Shown here: piece after piece, positions 7,023-16,306 of the stretch
How the letters are laid out: each line of letters begins with the position of its first letter
Numbering within the stretch: the stretch's first letter is position 1
NCBI GenBank assembly: GCA_030747175.1
Contig: JASLLE010000007.1
Coordinates: forward strand, 1 to 64,000
Length of the DNA stretch: 64,000 bases
Source: Dehalococcoidia bacterium
Lineage (GTDB): Bacteria; Chloroflexota; Dehalococcoidia; Lucifugimonadales; Lucifugimonadaceae
Direction of reading: 5' to 3'
The notes under the pieces: model-generated
Databases searched by the model: none
Told to the model about the DNA's origin: nothing
The model's input: only the letters and a program-made list of their open reading frames with translations
Made by a program: the position numbers and the translations under genes

Positions 7023-8879
7023 CTAACGCCGTCCGAAACCTCGTTCCAGGTCGGGCTGGCTCATGTGGATCATGGTTGGGCGTCCGTGCGGGCAGGTGTG
7101 CGGCTGATCCGCCTTCTCCAGGCTCCTCAGGAGCGCCCTGCCCTCGTCATCGGTAAGTCGCATTCCGGCCCTTACCGATGAATGGCAGGCCAGCGTTGCG
7201 ATCATCCTCTCGCGCCAGGCATCGTGACGCCCTCCGGACGCCACCTCGTCCAGCAGGCCCCGGAACGCGTCGCCCGCCGCCGATGTGCGGTCGGCGAGCA
7301 TGCGCGGGATCGCCCGGATCAGCGCCGTTCCCGGCCCGAACGGCTCGACGACGAATCCCATCCCTGCGATCAGATCGCTTTGATCCGCCAGTAGTTCTTC
7401 CTGCCTCGGTTCGAGCGCGACCGGCTCTGGCTCCAGCATCGTCTGCGCATCGGGAGCGCCGGTGTTGAGCGCCGTGGTTATCTCTTCAAACCGAACCCGC
7501 TCGTGCGCGGCGTGCTGGTCGATCAGGTACACGCCGTCCGGCCCTTCCGCCAGCAGATAGGTTTCCTGCGCCTGTCCGATCATCCTCAGGACCGGTAGAG
7601 TTTCGCGCTGCGTCTGCATTCCGGGGACCGACACATCGGGCGCTGGCTCGCTTTCGGCCGTGCTCGTGCTCGTTCCGATCGCCGAATCCACGCGATCCCC
7701 GGACACAGGCTCCCCTTCACGACGTGAAGGCCATAGTGGGTTCTGCTCAAGATCTGTTCTCGGCGCGCTCACCGCCGCCGGCCCCCCGGGACTACCGGCC
7801 GGTCCACGGGCCGATCCGCCGACGCCGGCAAAGGTGTGTGACGGAGATGTCGGCCGGAACGTCGGGACCGGCGCATTAGCGACCAACACGGCTCTGACCG
7901 CCCGTTGCACCTCTCCAAACACGAGGTCTTCCCGCAGGAACCGGACCTCTGTTTTTGCCGGGTGCACATTCACATCCACGTCATTCAATGGCGCCCTCAC
8001 CAGCACAACAGCGATGGGGTACCTCCGCTCGCCGAGGAACCCGTGATACGCCTGTTCGATTGCGTATGTAATACGTCTGCTCTGGACCCACCTGCCGTTG
8101 ATTCCGAGAGTTATGAATCCACGATTACCCCGGCTGACAGACGGCGCTCCGGTCAATCCACCAACGCTGAACGCCGGAGGCGCTCCATCGGAGAACGGTT
8201 CCGCTTCTGGAATTTCCAGCATCGCCTCCGCGATCCGCGCGCCGTACGTCCCGGCCACCGCTCCAGCGAGATCGCCTCCGCCGGGAGTTACCAACCGTTG
8301 ACGACCGTCCGCAGTCAGACGAAATGCAACATCGGATCGCACCAGCGCGTACGAGGTGACCAGCGACTGGATCCGGCCGAGCTCAGCCCCGGGAGAGCGC
8401 AGGAACTTCCGCCGGGCAGGGACGTTGGAGAACAATCCCCGTACGGCAACACTCGTCCCGGCGGGCACACCCGTCTTCCCGAACTCTTCCGCCTCGCCAA
8501 ATTCAAGCAACAGCCGTTCGCCGGAATCCTGGCCAGCTGTTCGGCTGGAAGCTTCGACACGCGAGACCGATGCGATGCTCGGCAACGCCTCGCCACGAAA
8601 TCCCAGTGTGGCGATGCCGAGGAGGTCGGACGTCTCATCAACCTTGCTCGTGGCGAAGCGCTGAAACGCCAGCTCCAGTTCGCCGGGCGCTATCCCGCCG
8701 CCGTCGTCGACAACCCGGATCAGTTCGGAGCCGCCGCCATCGACCTCGATATCGATACGCGTGGCCCCGGCGTCGAGCGCGTTTTCGACCAGTTCCTTAA
8801 CGACCGAGGCCGGCCGTTCGATCACCTCACCCGCGGCGATGCGGGCGGCGGTGGCATCGTCGAGCAGGCGGATCGGCAT
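7023..8879 (-). CDS. mutL: DNA mismatch repair protein MutL with endonuclease motif
   Basis: 618 aa. The N-terminal GHKL ATPase has all motifs: ERPASVVKELVENALDAG (residues about 20-37), DDGGGI, RFATSK and GFRGEAL. A variable linker of about 330-440 is rich in Pro, Ser and Gly. The C-terminal dimerisation domain has DQHAAHERVRFE, which fits the DQHA(x)2E(x)4E metal-binding endonuclease motif, plus ACHSSVRAG and CPHGRPT. It is therefore the nicking type of MutL found in bacteria without MutH, rather than the E. coli type. mutS is not in the window. Its ATG directly follows the stop of the HAD gene upstream. Confidence 0.96.
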   Translation of the reverse strand: MPIRLLDDATAARIAAGEVIERPASVVKELVENALDAGATRIDIEVDGGGSELIRVVDDGGGIAPGELELAFQRFATSKVDETSDLLGIATLGFRGEALPSIASVSRVEASSRTAGQDSGERLLLEFGEAEEFGKTGVPAGTSVAVRGLFSNVPARRKFLRSPGAELGRIQSLVTSYALVRSDVAFRLTADGRQRLVTPGGGDLAGAVAGTYGARIAEAMLEIPEAEPFSDGAPPAFSVGGLTGAPSVSRGNRGFITLGINGRWVQSRRITYAIEQAYHGFLGERRYPIAVVLVRAPLNDVDVNVHPAKTEVRFLREDLVFGEVQRAVRAVLVANAPVPTFRPTSPSHTFAGVGGSARGPAGSPGGPAAVSAPRTDLEQNPLWPSRREGEPVSGDRVDSAIGTSTSTAESEPAPDVSVPGMQTQRETLPVLRMIGQAQETYLLAEGPDGVYLIDQHAAHERVRFEEITTALNTGAPDAQTMLEPEPVALEPRQEELLADQSDLIAGMGFVVEPFGPGTALIRAIPRMLADRTSAAGDAFRGLLDEVASGGRHDAWRERMIATLACHSSVRAGMRLTDDEGRALLRSLEKADQPHTCPHGRPTMIHMSQPDLERGFGRR

Positions 8880-9311
8880 CTAACCGGCCCCGTTGCGCGG
8901 GCTGATAAACCGGGAGAACGACGAGGTTCCGGAGGAGGCGTAGTCGAGCAATGCGTTGGCCACATTGACCAGTTCCCTATCGTCGTCATCGGCAAAGAAA
9001 TAGGGCCGGACAATCACGCCCCCAAACTCGTGCACTATCTCTTCGTGATCGTCCACCACGAGGTCTGGCGAGACGGGCAGCGCCGCCCTTTCCACCGCGG
9101 CGCGGTAATCGGTGGTTGGCTTCTCGAAGTAGTCGGTGACCATCGGATCGATCCGATGCCGGGTCATCTCGTACTTTCGGATACCCACGCCGGACCAGAT
9201 GTACATCGCGTGCCCGGCATCTGTCACACGGCTGAACAGGGTTTCGGCGTGCGGGCGCAGCGCGCCGTTGGCAGAGATCAATGTGTAGTCGACGTCTATG
9301 AAGAAGTTCAA
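8880..9311 (-). CDS. Small HAD-like protein
   Basis: 143 aa. The N-terminus FFIDVDYTLIS matches HAD motif I (DxDxT/V), with both Asp residues. MYIWSGVG is in the place of motif II (Ser/Thr), Lys in YFEKP could be motif III, and LVVDDHEEIVHEF fits motif IV (DD). It lacks a large cap domain. A phosphatase activity is possible but the substrate is unknown. It ends immediately before the mutL start codon, so the two are likely cotranscribed, although no functional link is known. Confidence 0.7.
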   Translation of the reverse strand: MNFFIDVDYTLISANGALRPHAETLFSRVTDAGHAMYIWSGVGIRKYEMTRHRIDPMVTDYFEKPTTDYRAAVERAALPVSPDLVVDDHEEIVHEFGGVIVRPYFFADDDDRELVNVANALLDYASSGTSSFSRFISPRNGAG

Positions 9312-9449
9312 CGGGTAACTCGAAGAATGCCGGGCAGTGGAATAAGACGGCCCGAGTATAGCTATCGCCCGCCCGTTCCCGGCGCGCCATATATCCGAAG
9401 CCGGCGTTTCCCGGCCATCAACAGGGTCGGCACGCTGAACGTCCGGAAA

Positions 9450-10757
9450 TCAAAGACGTCGGATGTACCGGTCCACCACCAGGAACCATGCTCCGGTCAC
9501 CAGGAGGCCGGTACCCGCCACCACGGAAGCGACCCGAATGTCCCAAATGTCCGACAGTTGAGCGAATAAGACGATCCCTATGGGCATGAACCCGAAGTTC
9601 ATCATCCAGATGCCCGATATCCGCCCCCGGTACTCGTCGTCCACGACCTCCATCAAAAGGGCGTTGTTCAACGAACGTCGGCCGGCGTCGGCAAGTCCCA
9701 TGAAAAAAAGGAAGACGAAGGCGGAAGCGAGTATCGGCGCGACGCCGAGGCCGACCACGGCGACCCCGGACAAGAAAGTTGACGCTATTAGCCAGAGACC
9801 GCGATGCGCCCCGCGTCTCAACCCGGCGATGAAAAGCGATCCCAGAAACGCGCCGGCGCCGAAAACCGCCAGCAACCATCCAACCGTCTGCGGGCCGCCG
9901 GCCTCGATAGTCTTTCCAAACACGTCGTCCACGTATGCCGGCAAAAAGTTGCGTGCGGCGTTCGCGAACATCGTCGTCCCGAGAGCTATCAGCAGAAGCC
10001 CGATGACCGTCCGATTTCGGGCGGCGTAGCGCAACGCGTCGCTCAGATCCCCCAGGACGTTGCGACGCTTCCCGGCGGCGATCACTGACGGCAACATGGC
10101 GCTGAATATCAACGAGCTCGCGTTGAACAGCAAGATCGTGTCGTACGCGGCGGCCGGACCAGCCCATGCGTAAATCATGCCGCCAATGGCTGGCGCGCCG
10201 AGCGTCATCAGCGACATGCCCATGCCGTTCAGGGCGAGCGCGTTCGCCATCAGGTTGTCGCCCACGATTCCTGGAATAATCGATTGACGTGCGGGCATCA
10301 AGAACGCGAAAAGTGTGCCCTGGAAGATCGAGGCGATGAACAGGTACCAGATCGTGATCGTATCCGTGTAGATCGCGGTCGCGATCACGGCGGCGTTGGC
10401 GACCATGCCCAGCTGGCCGATCTGGATCATCCGTTTCCGGTCGATGCGATCCGCGACCACTCCGCCGAACATTCCGAAGATCAACATCGGCGGTGCAAAG
10501 CCGATCGAGATCATGCCCATCATCTGGTAGGAATGCGTCAGGTCCCATGCCAGGAGGCCACGAGCGACCATCTGCATGTTCATGCCGCCCATCATCAGCA
10601 GCATTGAGAGCCAGAGGGCCCGGAAGTGGGGATTGGACAGGGACTGGAACGTTCGACGCCAGTAACCGTCCGCCACGGTGACCTCAGGCGCTACGGCAGA
10701 GACGTCGGGCGCGACCGCGCCTGAGGTCACCGGGGCGTCCTGACGGTCAATGGCCAA
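9450..10757 (-). CDS. MFS transporter, EntS-like (tandem copy 1)
   Basis: 435 aa, about 12 hydrophobic segments after a 35-residue soluble N-terminus. The loop between helices 2 and 3 has GGVVADRIDRKRMI, the MFS motif A (GxxxDRxxRR type). The sequence SLSNPHFRALWLS and LMPARQSIIPGIVG are typical of the MFS_3/EntS exporter group. The start is a TTG at 10757. It is the last of three head-to-tail paralogs (9450-13626), all leftward with gaps of 60-64 bp. It is more divergent than the other two. Substrate unknown; drug, lipid or siderophore export are all possible. Confidence 0.88.
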   Translation of the reverse strand: MAIDRQDAPVTSGAVAPDVSAVAPEVTVADGYWRRTFQSLSNPHFRALWLSMLLMMGGMNMQMVARGLLAWDLTHSYQMMGMISIGFAPPMLIFGMFGGVVADRIDRKRMIQIGQLGMVANAAVIATAIYTDTITIWYLFIASIFQGTLFAFLMPARQSIIPGIVGDNLMANALALNGMGMSLMTLGAPAIGGMIYAWAGPAAAYDTILLFNASSLIFSAMLPSVIAAGKRRNVLGDLSDALRYAARNRTVIGLLLIALGTTMFANAARNFLPAYVDDVFGKTIEAGGPQTVGWLLAVFGAGAFLGSLFIAGLRRGAHRGLWLIASTFLSGVAVVGLGVAPILASAFVFLFFMGLADAGRRSLNNALLMEVVDDEYRGRISGIWMMNFGFMPIGIVLFAQLSDIWDIRVASVVAGTGLLVTGAWFLVVDRYIRRL

Positions 10758-10817
10758 ACGTTATCGCTCCTGCCGGTTTGTCTCAGTTAGGTCTATGGCC
10801 CTATCCGATCCCAGAGG

Positions 10818-12191
10818 TTAACCCAACCGCCTCAGGCCTCGCATAAACACCATAGACACCAGCCAGGAGCCTACTAGAAGAATACCGAGTCCCATCATGG
10901 AAGCCCGGGCGCCGTAAGCCTCCATGGCGATCCCGAGCGGCAGCATGCCGAGCGCCACGACCGAGAACGACATCATGAAGAGGCTGGCGACATGCGCGCG
11001 GTGATCGTCGTCGGTTAGTTCCATGGACAAAGCCTGGCCGAGTGCGAATCGGACCACTTCGGCGAACCCGACCGGGATCATAAGGATCAGGCCGATCCAG
11101 TAGATCGGAAGGCTGGCGAACAGGATGAATGCGACGCCCGAAATCAACGAACTCGCCAGGAGCACGAAACCACGCCTTTGTCCGCTACGCAGGTTTGCGA
11201 TGCCGAGAGCGCCAATTAATGATCCAACACCGACGACCGCGACGAGTATCCCGTTTTCGACTTTCGAAGCATCGAACATGTCGATCGCAATCGGCGGCAG
11301 CAACATCCGGAACGGCATGGTCAGCAGGGCTGCGAAACCGGAGAAGATCATCACCTGCAGGAGGGTCTTGCGTGAGGCGACGTGCCGGAATCCTTCGGTC
11401 CAACTTGCCAGGACAGATCTCCTTGGCGCGTTCGGGTCCGGTGGGAACTTCGAAATCAGCCCGGTCACGAGTACCGCCACGATATTCAAACCGGCCACCA
11501 CCAGGTAAACGCCCTCGGGACCGATCTTCCAGTACAACACGCCACCAATCGCCGGAGCCGCTATCGACGTGAGGCTCATCGCCGCGGCATTAAGCGACAT
11601 GGCGTTGGACATCAGTTCGTTGCCGACCATCTTGGGGATCATGACCTGGCGGACCGGCATCATGAACGAGAACAACCCGCCCTGCACTATCGACGCCACA
11701 AGCATGTACTGCCAGATGAGCGTATCGGTCAGGAGCAACACCGCGACGCTGCCCGCAAGGATTACCTGGCCTGCCTGTACCAGCTGGATCATCCGGCGCC
11801 CTTCCACGCGCATCGAAATGACCGGCGCCAGGACAGACCCGACGAGCATGGCCGGGCCGAATCCGACCCCGACGACTCCCGTCAACAGGAAGTTCTCGTC
11901 GGTGATATCGAATACGAGGACGCCCCGGGCGAAGAACTGCATCTGCGTGCCGCTCATGCCGGCCGTCATCCCAAGCCACAGGAAGAGGAATTGCCGAACT
12001 TTGAGTGATTCGAAGGTCCGGTCGAGGGCCTTCCTCAACCCCCCGGCAGATCCTCCGGCGCCGACAGAAGCACCGATACCAACCGGCGCGTTAGCGCCCA
12101 CTGGGGCTGGAGTCAGGGACCCGCGGTCGGGCGGCGAAGCATCGTCACCAGACGATCTCCCTTGCCCTGAATTCGGTTCGGAAGCGGCCAT
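10818..12191 (-). CDS. MFS transporter, EntS-like (tandem copy 2)
   Basis: 457 aa. A low-complexity N-terminal tail (about 55 residues, starting MAASEPNSGQGRSSGDDASP) precedes SLKVRQFLFLWLGMTAGMSG and some 12 membrane segments. It shares MPVRQVMIPKMVG and SMELTDDDHRAHVASL with copy 3, showing recent duplication; the tail is also conserved between copies 2 and 3. The motif A region is changed to SMRVEGRRMIQ and has lost the usual Asp-Arg pair. ATG start with a GAGGAAG ribosome-binding site. Substrate unknown. Confidence 0.88.
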   Translation of the reverse strand: MAASEPNSGQGRSSGDDASPPDRGSLTPAPVGANAPVGIGASVGAGGSAGGLRKALDRTFESLKVRQFLFLWLGMTAGMSGTQMQFFARGVLVFDITDENFLLTGVVGVGFGPAMLVGSVLAPVISMRVEGRRMIQLVQAGQVILAGSVAVLLLTDTLIWQYMLVASIVQGGLFSFMMPVRQVMIPKMVGNELMSNAMSLNAAAMSLTSIAAPAIGGVLYWKIGPEGVYLVVAGLNIVAVLVTGLISKFPPDPNAPRRSVLASWTEGFRHVASRKTLLQVMIFSGFAALLTMPFRMLLPPIAIDMFDASKVENGILVAVVGVGSLIGALGIANLRSGQRRGFVLLASSLISGVAFILFASLPIYWIGLILMIPVGFAEVVRFALGQALSMELTDDDHRAHVASLFMMSFSVVALGMLPLGIAMEAYGARASMMGLGILLVGSWLVSMVFMRGLRRLG

Positions 12192-12255
12192 TCTTCCTCG
12201 CAGCCAAGACTGATTAGTCCTTGCCTAGCCTACTCGATAGGCTCAGACAGGTATA

Positions 12256-13626
12256 TCAGCCCAGCTGGCGAAGCCGCTTCATCAGGCCGAGTGACAGCAC
12301 GCTGGTCGCCAACAAAATGATTCCCAGGCCGAACAATGTCCGTTCAGCGCCGAATAACTCCATCGCAACCGAAACGGGAAGAATACCGAGCGGCATGAGT
12401 CCAAAAGTCATCTGGAAAAGGCTCGCCACTCTCGCCCGGTGCTCGTCGTCGGTCAGTTCCATCGACAGAGCCTGCCCGAGAGCGAAACGGCCGGCTTCAC
12501 CGATTCCCATGAATATCATTACGAATATGCCGACCCAGTAGTACGGGAGGCCGGCAAACACGACAAGGCCGAACGCCGACACGAACGCCGAAGCCATCAG
12601 CACCATGCCGCGCCTCTGTCCCTGGCGGAGGGCGGCGATCGCAAGCGCTCCAATCAGCGATCCAACGCCCATAACGGCCACGAGCACGCCGGTCTTGAAC
12701 TCTGAAGCGTTGAAAACGTCGCTCGAGATCGCCGGAAGGAGCATCCTGAAGGGCATCGAAAGGATCGTCCCCAGCGCCACGAAGACGATCACCGACATCA
12801 ATGTCCGGTTGTGCCGCACATACGCGAATCCTTCGGCGGTGTTGGAGAGGATAGAGCGGCGCGGCACGTTCGAGTCCGGTGGAAACTTCGGCAAAATGCC
12901 GGTCAAACCGATCGCCGCCACGTTCAATCCGGCCACGATGAAGTACACGCCTTCGGCGCCGATAATCCCGTACAGGACCCCGCCGACCGCCGGCGCCGCC
13001 ATCGAGGTGAAGCTCATCGCCGCAGAGTTGAGGGACATGGCGTTGGACATGAGGTCTTTCCCGACGATCTTCGGGATGACCACCTGCCTGGCCGGCATCA
13101 TGAACGCGAAAACCCCGCCCTGGGCGATGGACGCTACCAGGATGTGCTGCCAGATGATCTGGTCGGTCAGGACCAGGGTTCCGATCGAGGTCGCGATCAC
13201 CACCTGGCCGAACTGGGTGGCCTGAATAATGGTGCGGCGCTCGATGCGCTCAGTGACCGTTCCGCTGATTACGGAGCCGATCAACATCGCGGGCGCGAAC
13301 CCGGCGCTAACGATTCCGGTCAGCGCGTACGAACCGGTAATTTCATAAATCAGGATGCCGCGAGCCAGCATCTGCATCTGCGTCCCGCTCATCCCGGTCA
13401 TCATGCTCAGCCACAGGTACAGGTAGTCCCGGTTGCCCAGTGATTCGAAGGTGCGGCCGAGCAGGCGGGATGCGCCACTTTTATGGGCCACAAGCACCGG
13501 CGCTGAGTTCACGCCGCCCGATGGCGACGTTCCGGAAGGAACAGGATTCAACGAGCCGCGGTCCGGTGGCCGGGCATCATCAGCGGACGACGTCCTTCGG
13601 CCTGGAGTCGGTTCGGAGGCAGCCAT
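12256..13626 (-). CDS. MFS transporter, EntS-like (tandem copy 3, operon head)
   Basis: 456 aa. The N-terminal tail MAASEPTPGRRTSSADDARP parallels that of copy 2. It is followed by SLGNRDYLYLWLSMMTGMSG and about 12 hydrophobic helices. Loop 2-3 reads TVTERIERRTII, and MPARQVVIPKIVG and SMELTDDEHRARVASL are shared with copy 2. It is the first gene of the three-MFS block, reading away from the PLP dehydratase gene across a 348-bp intergenic region. The tail is probably cytoplasmic and disordered. Function: proton-coupled export of an unknown compound. Confidence 0.88.
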   Translation of the reverse strand: MAASEPTPGRRTSSADDARPPDRGSLNPVPSGTSPSGGVNSAPVLVAHKSGASRLLGRTFESLGNRDYLYLWLSMMTGMSGTQMQMLARGILIYEITGSYALTGIVSAGFAPAMLIGSVISGTVTERIERRTIIQATQFGQVVIATSIGTLVLTDQIIWQHILVASIAQGGVFAFMMPARQVVIPKIVGKDLMSNAMSLNSAAMSFTSMAAPAVGGVLYGIIGAEGVYFIVAGLNVAAIGLTGILPKFPPDSNVPRRSILSNTAEGFAYVRHNRTLMSVIVFVALGTILSMPFRMLLPAISSDVFNASEFKTGVLVAVMGVGSLIGALAIAALRQGQRRGMVLMASAFVSAFGLVVFAGLPYYWVGIFVMIFMGIGEAGRFALGQALSMELTDDEHRARVASLFQMTFGLMPLGILPVSVAMELFGAERTLFGLGIILLATSVLSLGLMKRLRQLG

Positions 13627-13974
13627 TCATCCTCGTAACACGGATGGTCTCCGGTTCGCGCCTCGCCCCACATTTGGAGTCCGGCCGAACCGCCCGTGGA
13701 GGTTTGATGACACTGGCGCGGGCGGGAATGCAAATCGCCCCGCTCGTATCCGTAATACGACGTCGCGGGCGATGGAGATCACCATAAGTCCGAAGCCGAT
13801 TATATACCCGTCGGATTCCGAAACTTATGGGTGTCCGACCCCGGATTCGCTATGTAATACCCGTACATAGATACAATCTCCGGGCGAAACTTACCGGGCT
13901 CGATCCTCCGAGACGCTTACCCGTGTCAACGCCGCCTCGATCGGTCCCGCGTTCACCATGCCCGACTGCGTTCG
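13627..13974. other. Divergent intergenic region, MFS block / PLP dehydratase
   Basis: This 348-bp gap separates leftward and rightward genes, so both promoters should lie here. The stretch 13795-13880 is AT-richer than its surroundings and has short near-repeats (TATATACCCGTCGGA, TAATACCCGTACATAG). No convincing RNA gene, operator palindrome or short gene was found. Confidence 0.4.
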
Positions 13975-14961
13975 GTGTTCAGAAGGAAGCAATTGCTGCA
14001 ACCGCCAGACCTTCGTGACGTAATCGACGCCGCCCGCAGGATCGCGCCGTATATGCACCGGACCCCGCTCCGGCCATACCCGGCGCTGGGGCGTTTGATC
14101 GGGCTGGACACCGAGTTGTGGGTCAAACACGAGAACCACCAGGTCCTCGGTTCGTTCAAGCCAAGGGGCGGCATCAACCTTGTCTCGCAGCTTGAACCCG
14201 GGGAACTCGCCGGCGGCCTCGTCGCCGCCTCCACCGGAAACCACGGCCAATCAGTGGCTTTCGCCGGGAGAACCTTCGACACACCGGTGACGATAGTCGT
14301 GCCGAACGAGGCCAACCCGGGAAAACTCCAGTCGATGAAAGACCTTGGAGCGGAGGTTCTGCACCACGGCGAGCAGTTCGACGTATCCCACGACTTCTCG
14401 ATCCAACTCGCCGCCGACAAGGGAGCCCGGCACGTGCATTCCGCGAACGAGCCGGATCTGATCGCCGGGGTCGGAACCTACTCCCTGGAAATCTTCGAGG
14501 ACCTGTCGGATATCGACGTACTGATCGTCCCGGTGGGAGCAGGCAGTGGCGCATCGGGGGCGGCGATCGTCACCGCGGCGGTGTCTCCATCGACCGAGGT
14601 GATCGCTGTCCAGGCGGAGGCGGCGCAATCCGCATTTCTGTCCTGGGAGGGTGACACGCTGGTCGAGGCGCCTATGGGCACGGCGGCGGAGGGACTGGCG
14701 ACCGGGCATTCATACGAACTGCCGATCAGGATCTTGCGCGAGCACATCAAGACCTTCGCCCTGGTGTCGGAAGACGAGATCCGGAGGGCGATAGTCCACT
14801 ACCTGGAGCACGCCCGGTGTCTCGTGGAGGGCGCCGGAGCGGTGTCGCTTGCGGCGGCGATCAAACTGAAGGATCGACTGGCCGGGAAGCGGGTGGTCGT
14901 GGTCGTCAGCGGCGGCAATCTGTCGATGGCGCACCTGCGCGAGGCGCTTGCCAGCAACTGA
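13975..14961 (+). CDS. PLP-dependent threonine/serine dehydratase-family enzyme
   Basis: 328 aa fold-type II PLP enzyme. The cofactor lysine lies in GSFKPRGG (about residue 62), followed by ASTGNHGQS, which binds the substrate carboxylate. The phosphate-binding loop is VGAGSGASG rather than the common GGGGL. The C-terminal VVVVSGGNLS contains the Ser/Gly region that contacts the pyridine nitrogen. There is no ACT regulatory domain, so it is a catabolic or ectoine/hydroxy-amino-acid type dehydratase or racemase rather than biosynthetic IlvA. The start is GTG at 13975; a TTG at about 13990 is an alternative. It has no operon partner. Confidence 0.85.
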   Translation: MFRRKQLLQPPDLRDVIDAARRIAPYMHRTPLRPYPALGRLIGLDTELWVKHENHQVLGSFKPRGGINLVSQLEPGELAGGLVAASTGNHGQSVAFAGRTFDTPVTIVVPNEANPGKLQSMKDLGAEVLHHGEQFDVSHDFSIQLAADKGARHVHSANEPDLIAGVGTYSLEIFEDLSDIDVLIVPVGAGSGASGAAIVTAAVSPSTEVIAVQAEAAQSAFLSWEGDTLVEAPMGTAAEGLATGHSYELPIRILREHIKTFALVSEDEIRRAIVHYLEHARCLVEGAGAVSLAAAIKLKDRLAGKRVVVVVSGGNLSMAHLREALASN

Positions 14962-15343
14962 TCTGCAACTCGGCGTGTCGACCGTATCGGGACAGGGCTT
15001 GCTCCGCCCGAAGCCACCATCACGCTATCTCATCGCGTGCCCGGCAAACTTTCATGCTGATCCTTCCGTGGAAGGAGAAGTATCTCCCGGCCCTTAATCG
15101 GAGAGATTCACGTGGAGAACCTCAACAGACGCGCCGACCACACGCATCGTTCCGAAACAACGCAGGGGCGTATGGCAATGCGCCCGGGGCGTCGGCGACG
15201 GGACGGGAGACGTTCGCAGGCGTTCTTCGGATGTGACGGAGCACTCACCGGGAGATCCTTCGCCCCGCTCGCAGGATGACAACTTGAGGTGTGATGCGCT
15301 TCCCGGGGTCGTCGCAAACCGAGCGGGGTCAGTCCCTGCCCCT
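14962..15343. other. Intergenic region with one dispersed-repeat copy
   Basis: This 382-bp gap lies between two convergent genes. The only recognisable structure is at 15252-15280, GAGATCCTTCGCCCCGCTCG followed by CAGGATGAC, a diverged member of the dispersed repeat whose other copies are near 26.7, 32.2 and 39.3 kb. No gene or strong terminator hairpin was seen. Confidence 0.4.
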
Positions 15344-16117
15344 TTAGGTGTCGCCCGTGCGCTCGATATCCTCGTCCAACGCTTTGACTCGCAGGTAATC
15401 CTCACGGTACAGCGCGTATGCCCGCTCAAGGTAAAGCTGGGCAAGTCGACCGCCGGCCTCTGACTTGTCCAGGGCGGCGTCGATAAGAAGGTCGATATTC
15501 CGGTTCCCGGCGACGTGGATCGCGATGGCACGCATGTGCGCAGTCGCCTCCCCGGCGGTGTCATCGTCTCCGCCCTCAGCGGCGAACCTCAGGCGTCCCG
15601 TGAGCTTCGTCAACTCGCCAAGTTGGTCGGCCTCGCTCATCATGGCGTACACCACGTCATCGACCGTATACCGGGATGTTTCACCGGCCCCGGCGGAAAC
15701 AGGCGCATCGGCCGGCTCTCCAAGTTCGGGGCTGGACGGAGTACCGATCTGATACCGGTCCCCGTACTCGCTGAGAATCTCGCCAATGACGCCCATCATT
15801 TGCGCCGCGTCCGAGAGAGACCGGTTCCCCGCGAAGATCAGGTCATCGCCCCGCGCGTCTGCTATCGAGACAAGAAAGTCGTAGCTTTCCACCGGCTCCG
15901 GAGCGGGAGGAAAAGCGAATGCCGAGAGGTCGGCCTCGCCGCCCATCGGCAACTGCCCTGCCAGGAAAGGCGGAACGTACTTCTGCAGATCGACGCTAAC
16001 CGGCAGCAGGATCAGGTAAGTAGCCGCGATCTCATCCGGGTTCGCGGTGTCCCGGAAATACACCAGGGCGTGACCGCGTGGCGCGCTGGCATCTCCACGT
16101 TCGAAGGTTAGATCCAT
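15344..16117 (-). CDS. Conserved-looking protein of unknown function
   Basis: 257 aa, not recognised. It has no signal peptide and no membrane segment. The first half (1-115) alternates strands and helices, with LVYFRDTANPDEIAATYLIL and LVSIADARGDDLIFAGNR. A low-complexity linker of about 120-145 follows, and then an all-helical C-terminal region (about 150-257) rich in Glu, Ala and Leu. Codon use and composition match the neighbours. It diverges from pyrD across 189 bp. Its first half could be a small ligand-binding or regulatory domain, but no function can be assigned. Confidence 0.7.
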   Translation of the reverse strand: MDLTFERGDASAPRGHALVYFRDTANPDEIAATYLILLPVSVDLQKYVPPFLAGQLPMGGEADLSAFAFPPAPEPVESYDFLVSIADARGDDLIFAGNRSLSDAAQMMGVIGEILSEYGDRYQIGTPSSPELGEPADAPVSAGAGETSRYTVDDVVYAMMSEADQLGELTKLTGRLRFAAEGGDDDTAGEATAHMRAIAIHVAGNRNIDLLIDAALDKSEAGGRLAQLYLERAYALYREDYLRVKALDEDIERTGDT

Positions 16118-16306
16118 CGGCCGACGGCCTCGTGCCTCTCTGATTCTGTGAACATGGCGCCTCGATTCATTGACTGCCCATCACCACGAGCGTCCGGTCT
16201 GTATCGTATACCCACAGCGTTTCACTCACGAGTCCCGGGCGACCCCTGCGCGAGCAGGCGACCTCGTCTGTCCGGGCCGAAGACAAAGGACCGGATCCCG
16301 GACCAT

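Noticed and set aside
7905-9569. A 554-codon open frame on the plus strand
   Set aside because: It is antisense to mutL and the HAD gene, both of which have strong family motifs. Its translation has no domain and is rich in Arg, His and Asp, as expected for a GC-rich shadow frame.
9418-10548. A 376-codon minus-strand frame overlapping MFS copy 1
   Set aside because: Same strand, other frame. The MFS frame has membrane helices and motif A; this one is polar and repetitive in Arg and Asp.
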